From Larix sibirica (Eukaryota > Streptophyta > Pinopsida > Pinales > Pinaceae): 23,891 nucleotides of DNA. Of the stretch, positions 10,016 through 18,639 are shown piece by piece; positions within the stretch are counted from its first letter, which is position 1; each line of letters starts with the position of its first letter. Below the pieces are notes generated by a model, which had not been told where the DNA came from, ran no database searches, and saw only the letters and a list, made by a program, of their open reading frames with translations. The DNA lies in contig NWUY0300109981.1 of the NCBI GenBank assembly GCA_004151065.3, positions 1 to 23,891 of the forward strand. Reading direction: 5' to 3'. Both the position numbers and the translations under genes were made by a program.

Positions 10016-11035
10016 TGGATGTTTTATTAAATTACCATTATCACAACCAAGATGATAACAACTACTACTACTCTTATTCTTTGGATATAATTGTAGGGAG
10101 AAGTCGCTTAATCATGCTTGCCATACATTTTTAATGATTTGTATACATTGCATAAGATTATACATTGAAACTTGTTCACTCAATTCGACAATCACAAGGC
10201 CCAATTGCAATTAAAAAAAGGTTTCCAAGGCTTCTCCCGCAACATTAATGTGTTGAGAACCCTTTGTTTTCTCATTCAAAGTTCCTAATAAGCAAGGAAT
10301 TAACTCAGAGCTAATAAAGGGTTTAAGAAAATGCTTATCATAATTTATGATAAAAAGAAAGAGATGAGCTATAAGTGATATATATTTTTCAAGATGCTTG
10401 AAACAATTCTGTTTGAAACAAGGTGTTTTGTTTGCTAAATTTATTCAAAAATTTGAGAAATTCTCTTTGTAACCTATTTTATTTTCAAAAAATTTAAAAA
10501 AAGAAAAAACAAAACGTGTTTGCTCTACTATAACTATATCTTTGGTTTACTATTCTTCTAACGTGATCCAATGATAAACTAACATAACCACTTACATTAT
10601 GGTCAGTGAACGTTAATAGGCCACCAACCACAAGTCTTATCTGCTTTCTATCAATTACTAAAACGCTAACATTTGGAGAATAATATCGCATAGTAGTTGT
10701 CCATAGATATTTTCAGTGAGGGGTCCCAAGATATTTAACCGTAGATTGTTCACGTATTAAAAAACATGTTCAATTTTCAATATATACATGTGGCATGGTG
10801 CATCTCACAATGGAATATTTCAAGTGAACTACGAATGAAAAAAATTGGATAGAGTTGCAAAGCATTCACTGCAACTCCATTAGATGTAGTTGTAGTTGTT
10901 TCCACCACCAACACCCCAGAAAATCGGAGCCGATGGAAGATAGAACCGATTTTGCATTTCATAGAATTTCAATTAAAGATTTCACCTGGGATCAAATCCA
11001 CTTCGATATGGTAAGTTGTATTACTTTCTAGTTGG

Positions 11036-11152
11036 AAACCAACCCTCCATGTCGCCTTGTGTCCACACCTGAATAAACCTACCCTCCATGCCACCTCACG
11101 TCTGCATCTGAATAAACCCACCCTGCATGTTGTCTCGCATCCATGTTCGGAT
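11036..11152. repeat. three-copy 39-bp minisatellite
   Basis: Three units of exactly 39 bp (11036-11074, 11075-11113, 11114-11152) each begin AAACC-ACCCT-CATG and end in -GAAT or -GGAT. Because 39 is a multiple of three, the minus strand reads a 13-residue repeat containing RVGLF within an open run at 10969-11205. That run is short, has no recognisable domain and is probably not a protein. Confidence 0.9.
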
Positions 11153-12271
11153 GAACAATTCACAAAATTATAAAAGTCGAGCCAAAAGTAAAAGGTTCCT
11201 AACAATTATTCAAAGTAAGGTAAAAATCCACATAAAAAATGGCAGTAAAAAGGGACAACGAAGAATCTCCGGGAACCTAATATTTTTAAAGATGAACCTT
11301 CATATGAGACCAAAAATAAAAAGAATAACACAGATAGATATTTGACATAAAAATACTTTTAAAATGCATAAATACATAAGTAAACAACCATAAATAAACA
11401 AAAATGCCCACCTTACAAAAAAATACAATACAAATAACAAAAAAAATGTTTATTTTACATTCTAATTTATTTTATAAATTAGACTAAAAAAATACAAATA
11501 AAAAAAAACTCTATGTACAGCCTACATTTTTTTAACCTATAAATGATAAATTATTTATCTAAATTAAATAAGAAAATAGTAACCCAAAAACATTTGGCAA
11601 GTCCAAGTGTACCAAACATAGTTAAAGTTATCTACATATCCTATAAATTATAAATAAATAATTAATTAACCTATGAATATATATTTGCATCCCATGATAA
11701 AATAAGGAGAGCTACAAAGTTGTAACCTTTAGGATTAGTCTATAAGTGAAAGTTGCAAATTCAATAGGACATGATGTATCAACCACAAAGTAGATAACCA
11801 AAACTATAACTTCTTGGACTATAACTTATTCCATGACATGTTCATTGCTTTTAAGTATAACTTCTCTTCCAGCCTCCTAATTTCAATGCTTTTGTTAACA
11901 AATTGCTTTGACACAAATCATAAGCATTGTAGAAGCACTTTTACTATGTAGATAAAGTGAATATGGTGAAGTTTTTGCTATCTATCTTACATGTTAGCCT
12001 TTGTTTTAGAATTAGAAATAAATACATACCATACGTGTAACAGTGACCATCACAATAATAGATATAAAAATATTGGATTAAGTATTAAAGAAACAACGCT
12101 TTTACTTACAACACAATACTTCATTAAAGATGGCTAGTTATATGTATTTCACAAAATCAAAATATCACCAAGCTAGCATAACAACAAGGTTTCATGCAAC
12201 TGGTTTAAAAACACTTTCCACGGGCCTTAATATTTTACAAGGTTTGAGGCAATCATGCTTTCACACCACTT

Positions 12272-12280
12272 CTACGAACT
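12272..12280. repeat. candidate target-site duplication, 3' side of LINE-B
   Basis: CTACGAACT directly abuts the poly(A) tail of LINE-B (T run on the plus strand). It matches CTAAGAACT at 18631-18639 in eight of nine bases. It is short enough that chance cannot be excluded. Confidence 0.4.
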
Positions 12281-12579
12281 TTTTTTTCACACTGGAAAAG
12301 GGACAACTTTATATTAAGCAAAGTTGTGTCGAAACATACTTTAAACATACATCAAAGAAATAGAGAAGCAAGATCTTTTCTATATCCCAGAACTTTCTAT
12401 ATCCCAAAACTTATAAGTCCAAAATTATCTCCTTACTAAAGATCCAAGTCTCTATAAGTAGCTTCAATTTCACCTAGTTTTCAGAAAGAGCAAAATGGTA
12501 ATGAAACAAACCTCTTTAACATCAGAAACATTTAGAAAGCCAACACTACTAACTATCATGAAACTATTAACAAAGATAG
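12281..12579 (-). other. LINE-B 3' UTR and poly(A) tail
   Basis: The 3' UTR follows the ORF2 stop (12580-12582) and ends in an A tail of seven to eight bases, seen as T at 12280-12287. A short repeat (TTTCTATATCCCA at 12377 and 12394) lies within it. The segment just before the tail is pyrimidine-rich on the minus strand (TTGTCCCTTTTCC). Confidence 0.65.
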
Positions 12580-13108
12580 CTAGCCTCTTTCAAAAAAATA
12601 GATGTTGTCCAAAGAGACAAGTACACCTTCTCTGAATTCCTTAAAAGTTAACCTACCATCCATTAATCCAGTAGCCTTCTTTGAGAGATGATCTGCATCA
12701 CCATTGAACTCCCTGTATATATGATTGAAATTAAAATTTTCAAAATTTGAGATCAAACTTTTGACTCTGGAAATCCAATGCTCCAAGAATATAGAGTGCA
12801 GAGAAGAGGATCTAATTTCCCAATTACTAACACATTTTGAATCACCAACAACTTGTAATGAAGTGATACCCCTTCTTTTTGAAAACCATAACAAACCCCA
12901 CAATGCAAGGAGTTCAGCTCTAGTGTTATTTCCTCTGCTAGCTTTAAAGGATAAAAAGAACACTTGAGTCCTATCCATCGTTAGGACCATACCAACCCGC
13001 ATAACCCACACTACTCTGCGCCATCAAAAAAACCCAAGGGGAGACAAAAATCTGGTTTTGAAACTGGAATTATCCTCGAAATCTTCAAAGTGTAGTCTCT
13101 ATGATAAT
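12580..13108 (-). pseudogene. LINE-B RNase H domain, C-terminus of ORF2
   Basis: Downstream of the gap, one frame reads PLGFFDGAE, supplying the first catalytic Asp, and then meets TAG at 13011-13013. After a frameshift near 12990-13010 the second frame reads VGMVLTMD and continues to the ORF2 stop. Counting from 13011, the other catalytic acids are Glu in TRAELLAL (about residue 33), Asp in VVGDSKC (57) and Asp in NGDADHLSK (107). The full DEDD set is present, unlike in LINE-A. About 36 residues follow the last motif before the TAG at 12580-12582. The open run starts with GTG, which is not a real start because this is the interior of ORF2. Confidence 0.9.
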
Positions 13109-13592
13109 CCCCCCCCCCCCNNNNNNNNNNNNNNNNNNNNNNNNNNNNNNNNNNNNNNNNNNNNNNNNNNNNNNNNNNNNNNNNNNNNNNNNNNNNNNNN
13201 NNNNNNNNNNNNNNNNNNNNNNNNNNNNNNNNNNNNNNNNNNNNNNNNNNNNNNNNNNNNNNNNNNNNNNNNNNNNNNNNNNNNNNNNNNNNNNNNNNNN
13301 NNNNNNNNNNNNNNNNNNNNNNNNNNNNNNNNNNNNNNNNNNNNNNNNNNNNNNNNNNNNNNNNNNNNNNNNNNNNNNNNNNNNNNNNNNNNNNNNNNNN
13401 NNNNNNNNNNNNNNNNNNNNNNNNNNNNNNNNNNNNNNNNNNNNNNNNNNNNNNNNNNNNNNNNNNNNNNNNNNNNNNNNNNNNNNNNNNNNNNNNNNNN
13501 NNNNNNNNNNNNNNNNNNNNNNNNNNNNNNNNNNNNNNNNNNNNNNNNNNNNNNNNNNNNNNNNNNNNNNNNNNNNNNNNNNNNNNNNNNNN
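13109..13592. other. assembly gap (472 N) bordered by a run of 12 C
   Basis: Positions 13121-13592 are all N, and the left edge is a homopolymer of twelve C (13109-13120). Open reading frames that cross the gap are artefacts. The gap lies between the zf-RVT and RNase H parts of LINE-B. The C run at a contig edge is suspicious as sequence and may not be real. Confidence 0.98.
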
Positions 13593-14552
13593 GATATTTT
13601 GAAAAATATAGGCATTTCTTGCCTTCCAAGATTCCCAAATGGTAAAGAAAACCAAATTTCTGTACCTTCTTCGGTGAGAAAACCAATTATTCATATTGTC
13701 TGCAACTGTATCGAGATCTCAGGAGAAATGCAGATTGAAGGAAGAGCATAGATCAGTCCAGGCATCTTGAAAGAAAGGACATCTACCAAACAAATGGTCC
13801 ACTGACTCATATGTAGAATTGCATAAAAAACACTTACTCGGACCAATCAACCCCCTCTTTTGTAGATTTTTCCAGGTAAGGATTTTATTCTGAAAACTTA
13901 ACCATGCAAAACAATTTATCTTCAATGGTAGATGTTCACACTAGATTTTCTTAGTCCACCAACCAGCATCTGCTCCCAACTTAGATTCCAGAATAAATTT
14001 GTAGGCCAACTGAGCATTGACAGTACCTTCATTTCTATTAAAGGCCCAGACCAATTTGTCCTTGTTTGTATTTAGATCAATGGCCGCTTGATATAATAGA
14101 TTCAGAAATGAGTCCCATTCAATAGCATGAGTAATCCTCAGATCTAAATCCCGCGTAGAGCACCAAGAAACCAAACCATCATTCTGAACAAGCGCCACCT
14201 GTTTAAGGACAAACAAATTTGTCCTGTGCAGCTCCCCAATTAATCCATACAATAACATATAACCCTCATTCAAATCAATCACCAGATCCAGCCCCAAATA
14301 AATTTGCGTTCCTATACCAACAACCCAACTGATAGCCTGGTTTATAATAGGAAAGGAGTTAACTAGGCTGCGCCAAACATAGGAACCATAAGATGCTTTC
14401 TTGACATGGGATCGAAACCAATACACTATAGGGAGCCTTTTTAAATACTTGGATTTCACCAAATTTCCCCATATGCCATTATTGAATATACACCTCCACA
14501 TAATTTTTGCACATAATGCTCCATTGGAACTGCCCAAGTTCTTGATACCTCA
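13593..14552 (-). pseudogene. LINE-B ORF2 connection and RVT zinc-binding domain
   Basis: A single frame runs from the RT thumb through here, broken only by stops: TGA at 14550-14552 in the GG*GIKN box (normally GGWGIKN), TAG at 13941-13943 and TGA at 13719-13721. Landmarks are SSNGALCAKIMWR, KSKYLKRLP, SYVWRSL, the WWTKKI lead-in, then LKINCFAWLSF and the metal site CFLC...ESVDHLFGRC. All four Cys/Cys/His/Cys ligands are intact, in contrast to LINE-A. After the last stop the frame continues with TIWESWKARNAYIF, the usual bridge to RNase H, and is cut by the gap. The first Trp-Gly box stop fits a TGG to TGA transition. Confidence 0.9.
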
Positions 14553-16080
14553 CCCTCCTAAATGATTAGGTTTAGATAAGCACTCCCAAGAAGCCAAATT
14601 AAAATTAGAAGCATTTAATTTACCTTCCCAAAGAAACTGAATTTTTTTCCTTCTAATCACTGTAATCACCACATTTGGAATAATAAATAGAGAGAACTAG
14701 AATACTGGAATGCTTTGCAAGACATAATTTACCAGAACTAGGCATCCCCCTAATGACAGCCATCTAAACGACCAAGAAGCAATATTTTTATGAATCCTTT
14801 TAATAAGCCAGCTCTTATCACTTATTTTATACCCATTTGGTTTCATAAAGTAACCAAGGTACTTAATACCTTCCTCAATCTTTGGCATCTTATAAGGAAA
14901 CAAGGAGCCAATCTGATCCACTATAAATGAGTCCTTACAGTGGTGAATGAAATTTGATTTAAGAGCACTAACAACCATACTTGAAGTGTCACAAAAAGAG
15001 GTGACTATCGAATGGAAATGTTTCCATTCCGATAATTTTCCTTCGCCAAATAACATGACATCGTCCATGAATAGAAGGTGCGTAATATGGACCGTGCTGG
15101 AAACCTTGATATCGTTAATACACTTATGATCTTTAGTATTTTTATGATTATACTGAGTCCTTATATCGCCAGAATGAACAAGTAAGGCGAGAGTGGATAA
15201 CCCTATCTGAGTCCACGATTACCTTTGAAGTATGAAGACGGGGATCCATTTATCAAAACTGCATACCCGGACAAAGTAATACAAGCCATTATCCAATTAA
15301 CAATCTCCACAGTCAAACCAATTTGTAGAAGAATGAATCTCAAATATGTCCAATCTACTCTGTCATAGGCCTTCATTCGATCAATCTTGAGAATAAAAGC
15401 ATTAATATTCTTCTATTTAACAGAGTGTAAAACTTCTTGTGCAACTCCCACTGCATCTAATATTTGTCTGTTTGGCATAAAGATGAATTGCTCCTTCAAG
15501 ATAAATCTTCCTAATATACGTTTTATCCTCTCAGAGATGATCTTTGTGATAATCTTGTAAAAAAGATTACACAGGGAGATTGGTCTATAATCATTGAAGT
15601 GAACAAGCCTATCTTTCTATGGAATGCGAGTGATATATGTAGAGTTCAGACTATAGGGAACCTGTTCTTTTCTCCTAGTTTCGTCAATAGCCTATGTTAG
15701 CTCTTTACCAAACAAATCAAAGAAGTGCAGATAGAATTCAACAATCCACCCGTCTGGGATAGGACTCTTGTCTTTAGCAAATTTTTTCAATACCTTCAAT
15801 ACCTCTTCCTCTGTAATAATCTTTCCAATCTTCTGGTAGTCTTCCCTGTTGAAAAAACGAGGGAAATTTTTTACAGTTTCTAACTGATTTTCCAGATTAT
15901 TATTGTTTCTGTTAGTGTAAACATCTTGGAAATGGCAGATTGCGGCACGTTTCAAAGAAGCTTGATCAATAATAATCACATCTTGTTCATCTTTTATGTC
16001 CCAGATGGCATTCATAAGTCTTCTTTCGTTTGCAAACCGGTGGAAGAAATTTGTATTATTTTCCACAACTTGAAGCCATA
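14553..16080 (-). pseudogene. LINE-B reverse transcriptase
   Basis: The RT copies the element RNA at the nicked target. From 16066 to 15161 one frame carries the whole palm with five stops and no frameshift: TAG at 15692, 15617, 15413 and 15203, and TAA at 15161. Landmarks in order are NNTNFFHRFANERR, KDKSPIPDGWIVEF, NDYRPISLCN, the motif A segment KIDRMKAYDRVDW with its catalytic Asp, and motif B LR*GYPLSP, where a conserved Gln codon is TAG at 15203-15205. A frameshift between about 15160 and 15080 precedes motif C, FMDD (15060-15071), which has both Asp residues. The thumb (GIKYLGYFMKPNGY, RWLSLGG) follows to a TAG at 14697. Catalytic residues are intact, but translation would stop repeatedly. 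Confidence 0.93.
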
Positions 16081-16341
16081 CTACTCTGTTTTTTTATGCC
16101 AAGTTTCCTCAATTTGTTTCATAATAGCCAAATTTTTCACTTCCAATGAAACCAACCTTTCTTTCCTATCCACAGAAAAGAGATCTTTCTCGATACAACC
16201 AGATAAATTCTGAATTTCCTCTTCAATCTCCACAAGTATTTTGTTATTCTCATCCTTTTTCTCTCTCTCCCATGATTGAACCACCCCTCTAAGCAGTGTC
16301 AATTTTTTAAGCATGTTATTAAAAGGAGAAAGTTGTATCTC
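16081..16341 (-). pseudogene. LINE-B ORF2 linker, predicted helical
   Basis: Between endonuclease and RT the same frame as the endonuclease continues after a TAG at 16342-16344. It gives a charged, Glu/Lys/Leu-rich segment (SWEREKKDENNK, EIEEEIQNLSG, RLVSLEVKNL), likely coiled coil, ending at a TAG at 16081-16083. A frameshift here moves to the RT frame (WLQVVENNTNFFH). This is the equivalent of LINE-A 4083-4640. Confidence 0.8.
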
Positions 16342-17142
16342 CTACGAGAAATTGCTCCATTGATTACGAACCAAGTCACAAAAGGATTGATCTCCCAACG
16401 AACAAGGATTAAATTTGTAAGGATACATAGAAAATTTTCTATCAAAATCTAGTTGAAGTATGACGGCTTTGTGATCAGAAATAAACACATAATAGGACCA
16501 AGATCGATAACATCCAATGGAATCACACAAATATTCATACATAAAGAACCAATCAAGCCCTTTTGCAATTCCGGCTCCGCCACAATGCCCATTGGACCAG
16601 GTTGGTACCAGAACATTAGGAGCTATATCCACTGAATTTGCATTCTCAAATAAGGATATAAAATAATCAGCTAATGGATCATAGATATTTCCATCCCCCC
16701 AAGTTTCCTCTGTAGTCAAAGTAAAATTTAGGTCACCCGGAAGAATGAGAGAACTGTCTGCAATTAAACCCAAATCTGAAATATGCTCCCAAAATGTTCT
16801 TTTATGTTGATACAAACTGTAGATATTTAAAATTCTAATTACATTTTGAAAGCCTTTGAGATTACCTTTGATGAGAATACCTACAATGGTATTATGAGCT
16901 TTCATATCAGCTTCAGTAGGGTTCTAGGCAACAAGAGTCATGCCCGATAACCCAAAAGAATCCGCAGCATAGACATGCCAATGAGGTTTAATTTTAAGGA
17001 AACAGTTACACGCAACTAGAGAGGATGTCATGGTCTCATGCAGTAAAACAACACTAGGATGGACAATCTCCAAAAGCAATTTAAAGGCAGCTCCCTTATG
17101 GCCACTGCCAAGCCCGTGAATATTGAAAGAGATAAGGTTCAT
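16342..17142 (-). pseudogene. LINE-B ORF2 start and APE-like endonuclease
   Basis: The ATG at 17140-17142 is chosen because it begins the canonical endonuclease start MNLISFNIHGLG with no delay, and because it overlaps the ORF1 stop as ATGA. Active-site landmarks are Asn7 (FNIHG), Glu36 (LLHET), GDLNF with Asp and Asn, DPLADYF, a TWSNG motif and SDHKAV near 16465-16480, all intact. One stop interrupts the domain: TAG at 16924-16926, where the family has Trp-Asn-Pro, fitting TGG to TAG. The domain ends at a TAG at 16342-16344. The enzyme would nick target DNA to start target-primed reverse transcription. The frame does not shift inside the domain. Confidence 0.93.
17139..17142 (-). promoter_or_regulatory. 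ORF1 stop / ORF2 start overlap (ATGA)
   Basis: On the minus strand ATGA contains the ORF2 start ATG and the ORF1 stop TGA. Downstream of the ORF1 stop at 17325-17327 the ORF1 frame stays open to this point, so the overlap belongs to the intact ancestor. Such overlaps suit termination-reinitiation of ORF2 translation. Confidence 0.7.
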
Positions 17143-17905
17143 AGGATAACCCCTTCATGGGCCGCATCCACTCTAAGAGCCCCAGAAATTGGTGAAAAAT
17201 CAAATGAAGAAACTTTAGGAAGTCCCTTATCAAACAAAGAAGATAACTTAGGGTTTGTGTTTTTACAACCCTCCTTATCTGAATCCTTTTTATTACTACC
17301 AGAACCTTTCCCTCTTTTATTCTTTTAAGGTTTATGCACAGTTACATTTCTATTAAAAATGGATGAAATTGGGATAATATATGAGCCATGAGGAGCACAA
17401 GAAGAAAAGGTAGGCAAAGGAGTCATGTTATTTGTAGCCCCACCATGGTTCGAAATAGGAGAATCCCAAATCAGATAGGGTGATAGTTCAATACCCAAAG
17501 ATTTTGTAGGCATCCCTGAGAGGGGCAGAAAGTCTGAGGGTTTAAAGGGCCCAAGATCGGGAGTGTTATTATTATCATAAACAAAAACAAAGGGCAACTC
17601 AGAACTGACACACATCTTGTTTTCCATAACAGGGGACTTAGAATCCAATAAAACCGCTTCTACAGACTCAGACACAAACCCTGTACCGACCCTAGCATCC
17701 AATCTAAGGGGGGCGATTCCAAATTATCATGTTTAATAGGTGAAGATTCAACCCCTATAACATCATCTAATGTCTTATCACCCGAAATAGACAGGGAACT
17801 AATAATTTCTTCAGCAGATAAACTTTTTAACAGAAAAGGGATAGATTGTGCGAACTTACCAACGAAGGAAGATGCTGATTGATGATCCATTGGAATTGGA
17901 AAGTT

Positions 17906-17963
17906 TAGACCATCATCCAGTTCATCCATATCTATAGACCATCATCCAGTTCATCCATATCCA
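17906..17963. repeat. 29-bp tandem duplication inside LINE-B ORF1
   Basis: TAGACCATCATCCAG-type units at 17906-17934 and 17935-17963 are identical at 28 of 29 positions. With a single copy the ORF1 frame would read straight through from MDMDELDDGL to NFPIPMDHQ, so the duplication (29 is not a multiple of three) is the direct cause of this frame break and happened after insertion. Confidence 0.92.
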
Positions 17964-18630
17964 TCTTCGACAACATCTCACAGTCCTGTCACTTCGAAAC
18001 CCCTACTCTCCTATTTTTACAATGCGCTTTTGAGTGACCAGTCTCGTAACAAGAGTGGTAATGGAAAGGGATTTTCCAGTAGTCCAAAGTCTGAATGAAT
18101 GACCCACCTTCCCAAACGACTTCCAGTTCCCCCATCAAACAACTCTCCGAGTCCTTTTCAACGAGAATTCTCAGAGATTTCCTTTTAGCCCCTAACAGAT
18201 GTTTGTCTTCAATGAAAATGAACCAGCCAATGGAATTGGCAACAAACCATGAACCCATTCAGATTCCAGCACTGTATAGGAAATCCGAGAAGGATAATCC
18301 ACACATGTTGCCTGGTCATATTTTCTTTCCTAGGATCAAATCCCGAATGCCACTGAGTTAGAACCAAAGACCCACGTCCAATAACCCAGGAGTGCTCTTC
18401 TATATTTTTCCTATCTTCCTCCGATAGGAATTGAAATACTATCCAGCCATTGACCAACATTAGAACCTGAGGAATATTTTCAATAAATGGCTTCCATTTA
18501 TCCCTAATCCAATTCAAAATATCCATTCTAGTAGGTTTAATATATTCGAACTTTCCTACCAGAGCACACTGAGTCAGGGTCGACACCATATCAAAGGTAA
18601 TGTCTTTAACCAGCACACACAAAGGTCTGC

Positions 18631-18639
18631 CTAAGAACT
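18631..18639. repeat. candidate target-site duplication, 5' side of LINE-B
   Basis: CTAAGAACT, partner of 12272-12280 with one mismatch. It lies directly beyond the first LINE-like ORF1 codons, so it also marks the probable 5' truncation point. Confidence 0.4.

Larger units (their letters stand above)
7008..12271. other. non-coding region between the two LINEs
   Basis: About 5.2 kb without a recognisable gene. The first 150-200 bases are probably the 3' UTR of LINE-A, but no poly(A) tail or target-site duplication marks its end. Short tandem duplications at 8232-8354, 9976-10015 and 11036-11152 are listed separately. A palindromic GACACGTGTC containing a G-box core lies near 7694 without a gene to regulate. 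All reading frames are short (at most about 80 codons) and unlike any family I know. Confidence 0.6.
12281..18630 (-). mobile_element. LINE-B: nearly complete, inactivated plant L1 retrotransposon
   Basis: Read on the minus strand, the order is ORF1 (DUF4283 and zinc knuckle), an ATGA overlap, ORF2 endonuclease, linker, reverse transcriptase, zf-RVT domain, assembly gap, RNase H, 3' UTR and poly(A). This is the standard plant L1 plan. The 5' end is truncated inside ORF1, and a candidate 9-bp target-site duplication flanks the element. All endonuclease, RT, zf-RVT and RNase H key residues can still be read. The copy is nonetheless dead, with at least ten stop codons in ORF2, about three ORF2 frameshifts, and three ORF1 frame breaks including a 29-bp tandem duplication. 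It is less eroded than LINE-A and belongs to a different subfamily, judging by the diverged RT sequences. Confidence 0.95.
17139..18630 (-). pseudogene. LINE-B ORF1 (gag-like): DUF4283 domain and CCHC zinc knuckle, 5'-truncated
   Basis: ORF1 of plant L1 elements encodes an RNA-binding protein that packages the element RNA. The first part (18622-18209) shows a DUF4283 domain: CALVGKFEYIKP, then WKPFIENIP, GWIVFQF, SEEDR, WVIGRGSL and PGFDP-like landmarks. A one-base frameshift near 18245 leads to the second part (18258-17989), with GWFIFIED, LVEKD and the zinc knuckle YHSCYETGHSKAHC. The first Cys of that knuckle is Tyr (TAC), so the CCHC site has lost one ligand. TGA at 17989-17991 follows. 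A 29-bp tandem duplication at 17906-17963 and a frameshift near 17700 break the Ser/Asp/Pro-rich tail. A TAA at 17325-17327 interrupts the last stretch, which then ends at TGA 17139-17141. There is no upstream ATG: an in-frame TGA precedes the first domain residues. Confidence 0.9.

Noticed and set aside
12130-12363. Plus-strand ATG frame of 77 codons
   Set aside because: It crosses the 3' end of LINE-B from host DNA into the element, has no recognisable domain and a composition typical of chance frames.
13058-13751. Several long reading frames on both strands across this interval
   Set aside because: They are open only because the N gap contains no stop codons. Real sequence on either side belongs to LINE-B on the minus strand.
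17059-17328. Plus-strand frame of 89 codons over the ORF1/ORF2 junction
   Set aside because: It is the antisense of LINE-B ORF1 and ORF2, which are identified by homology on the minus strand.
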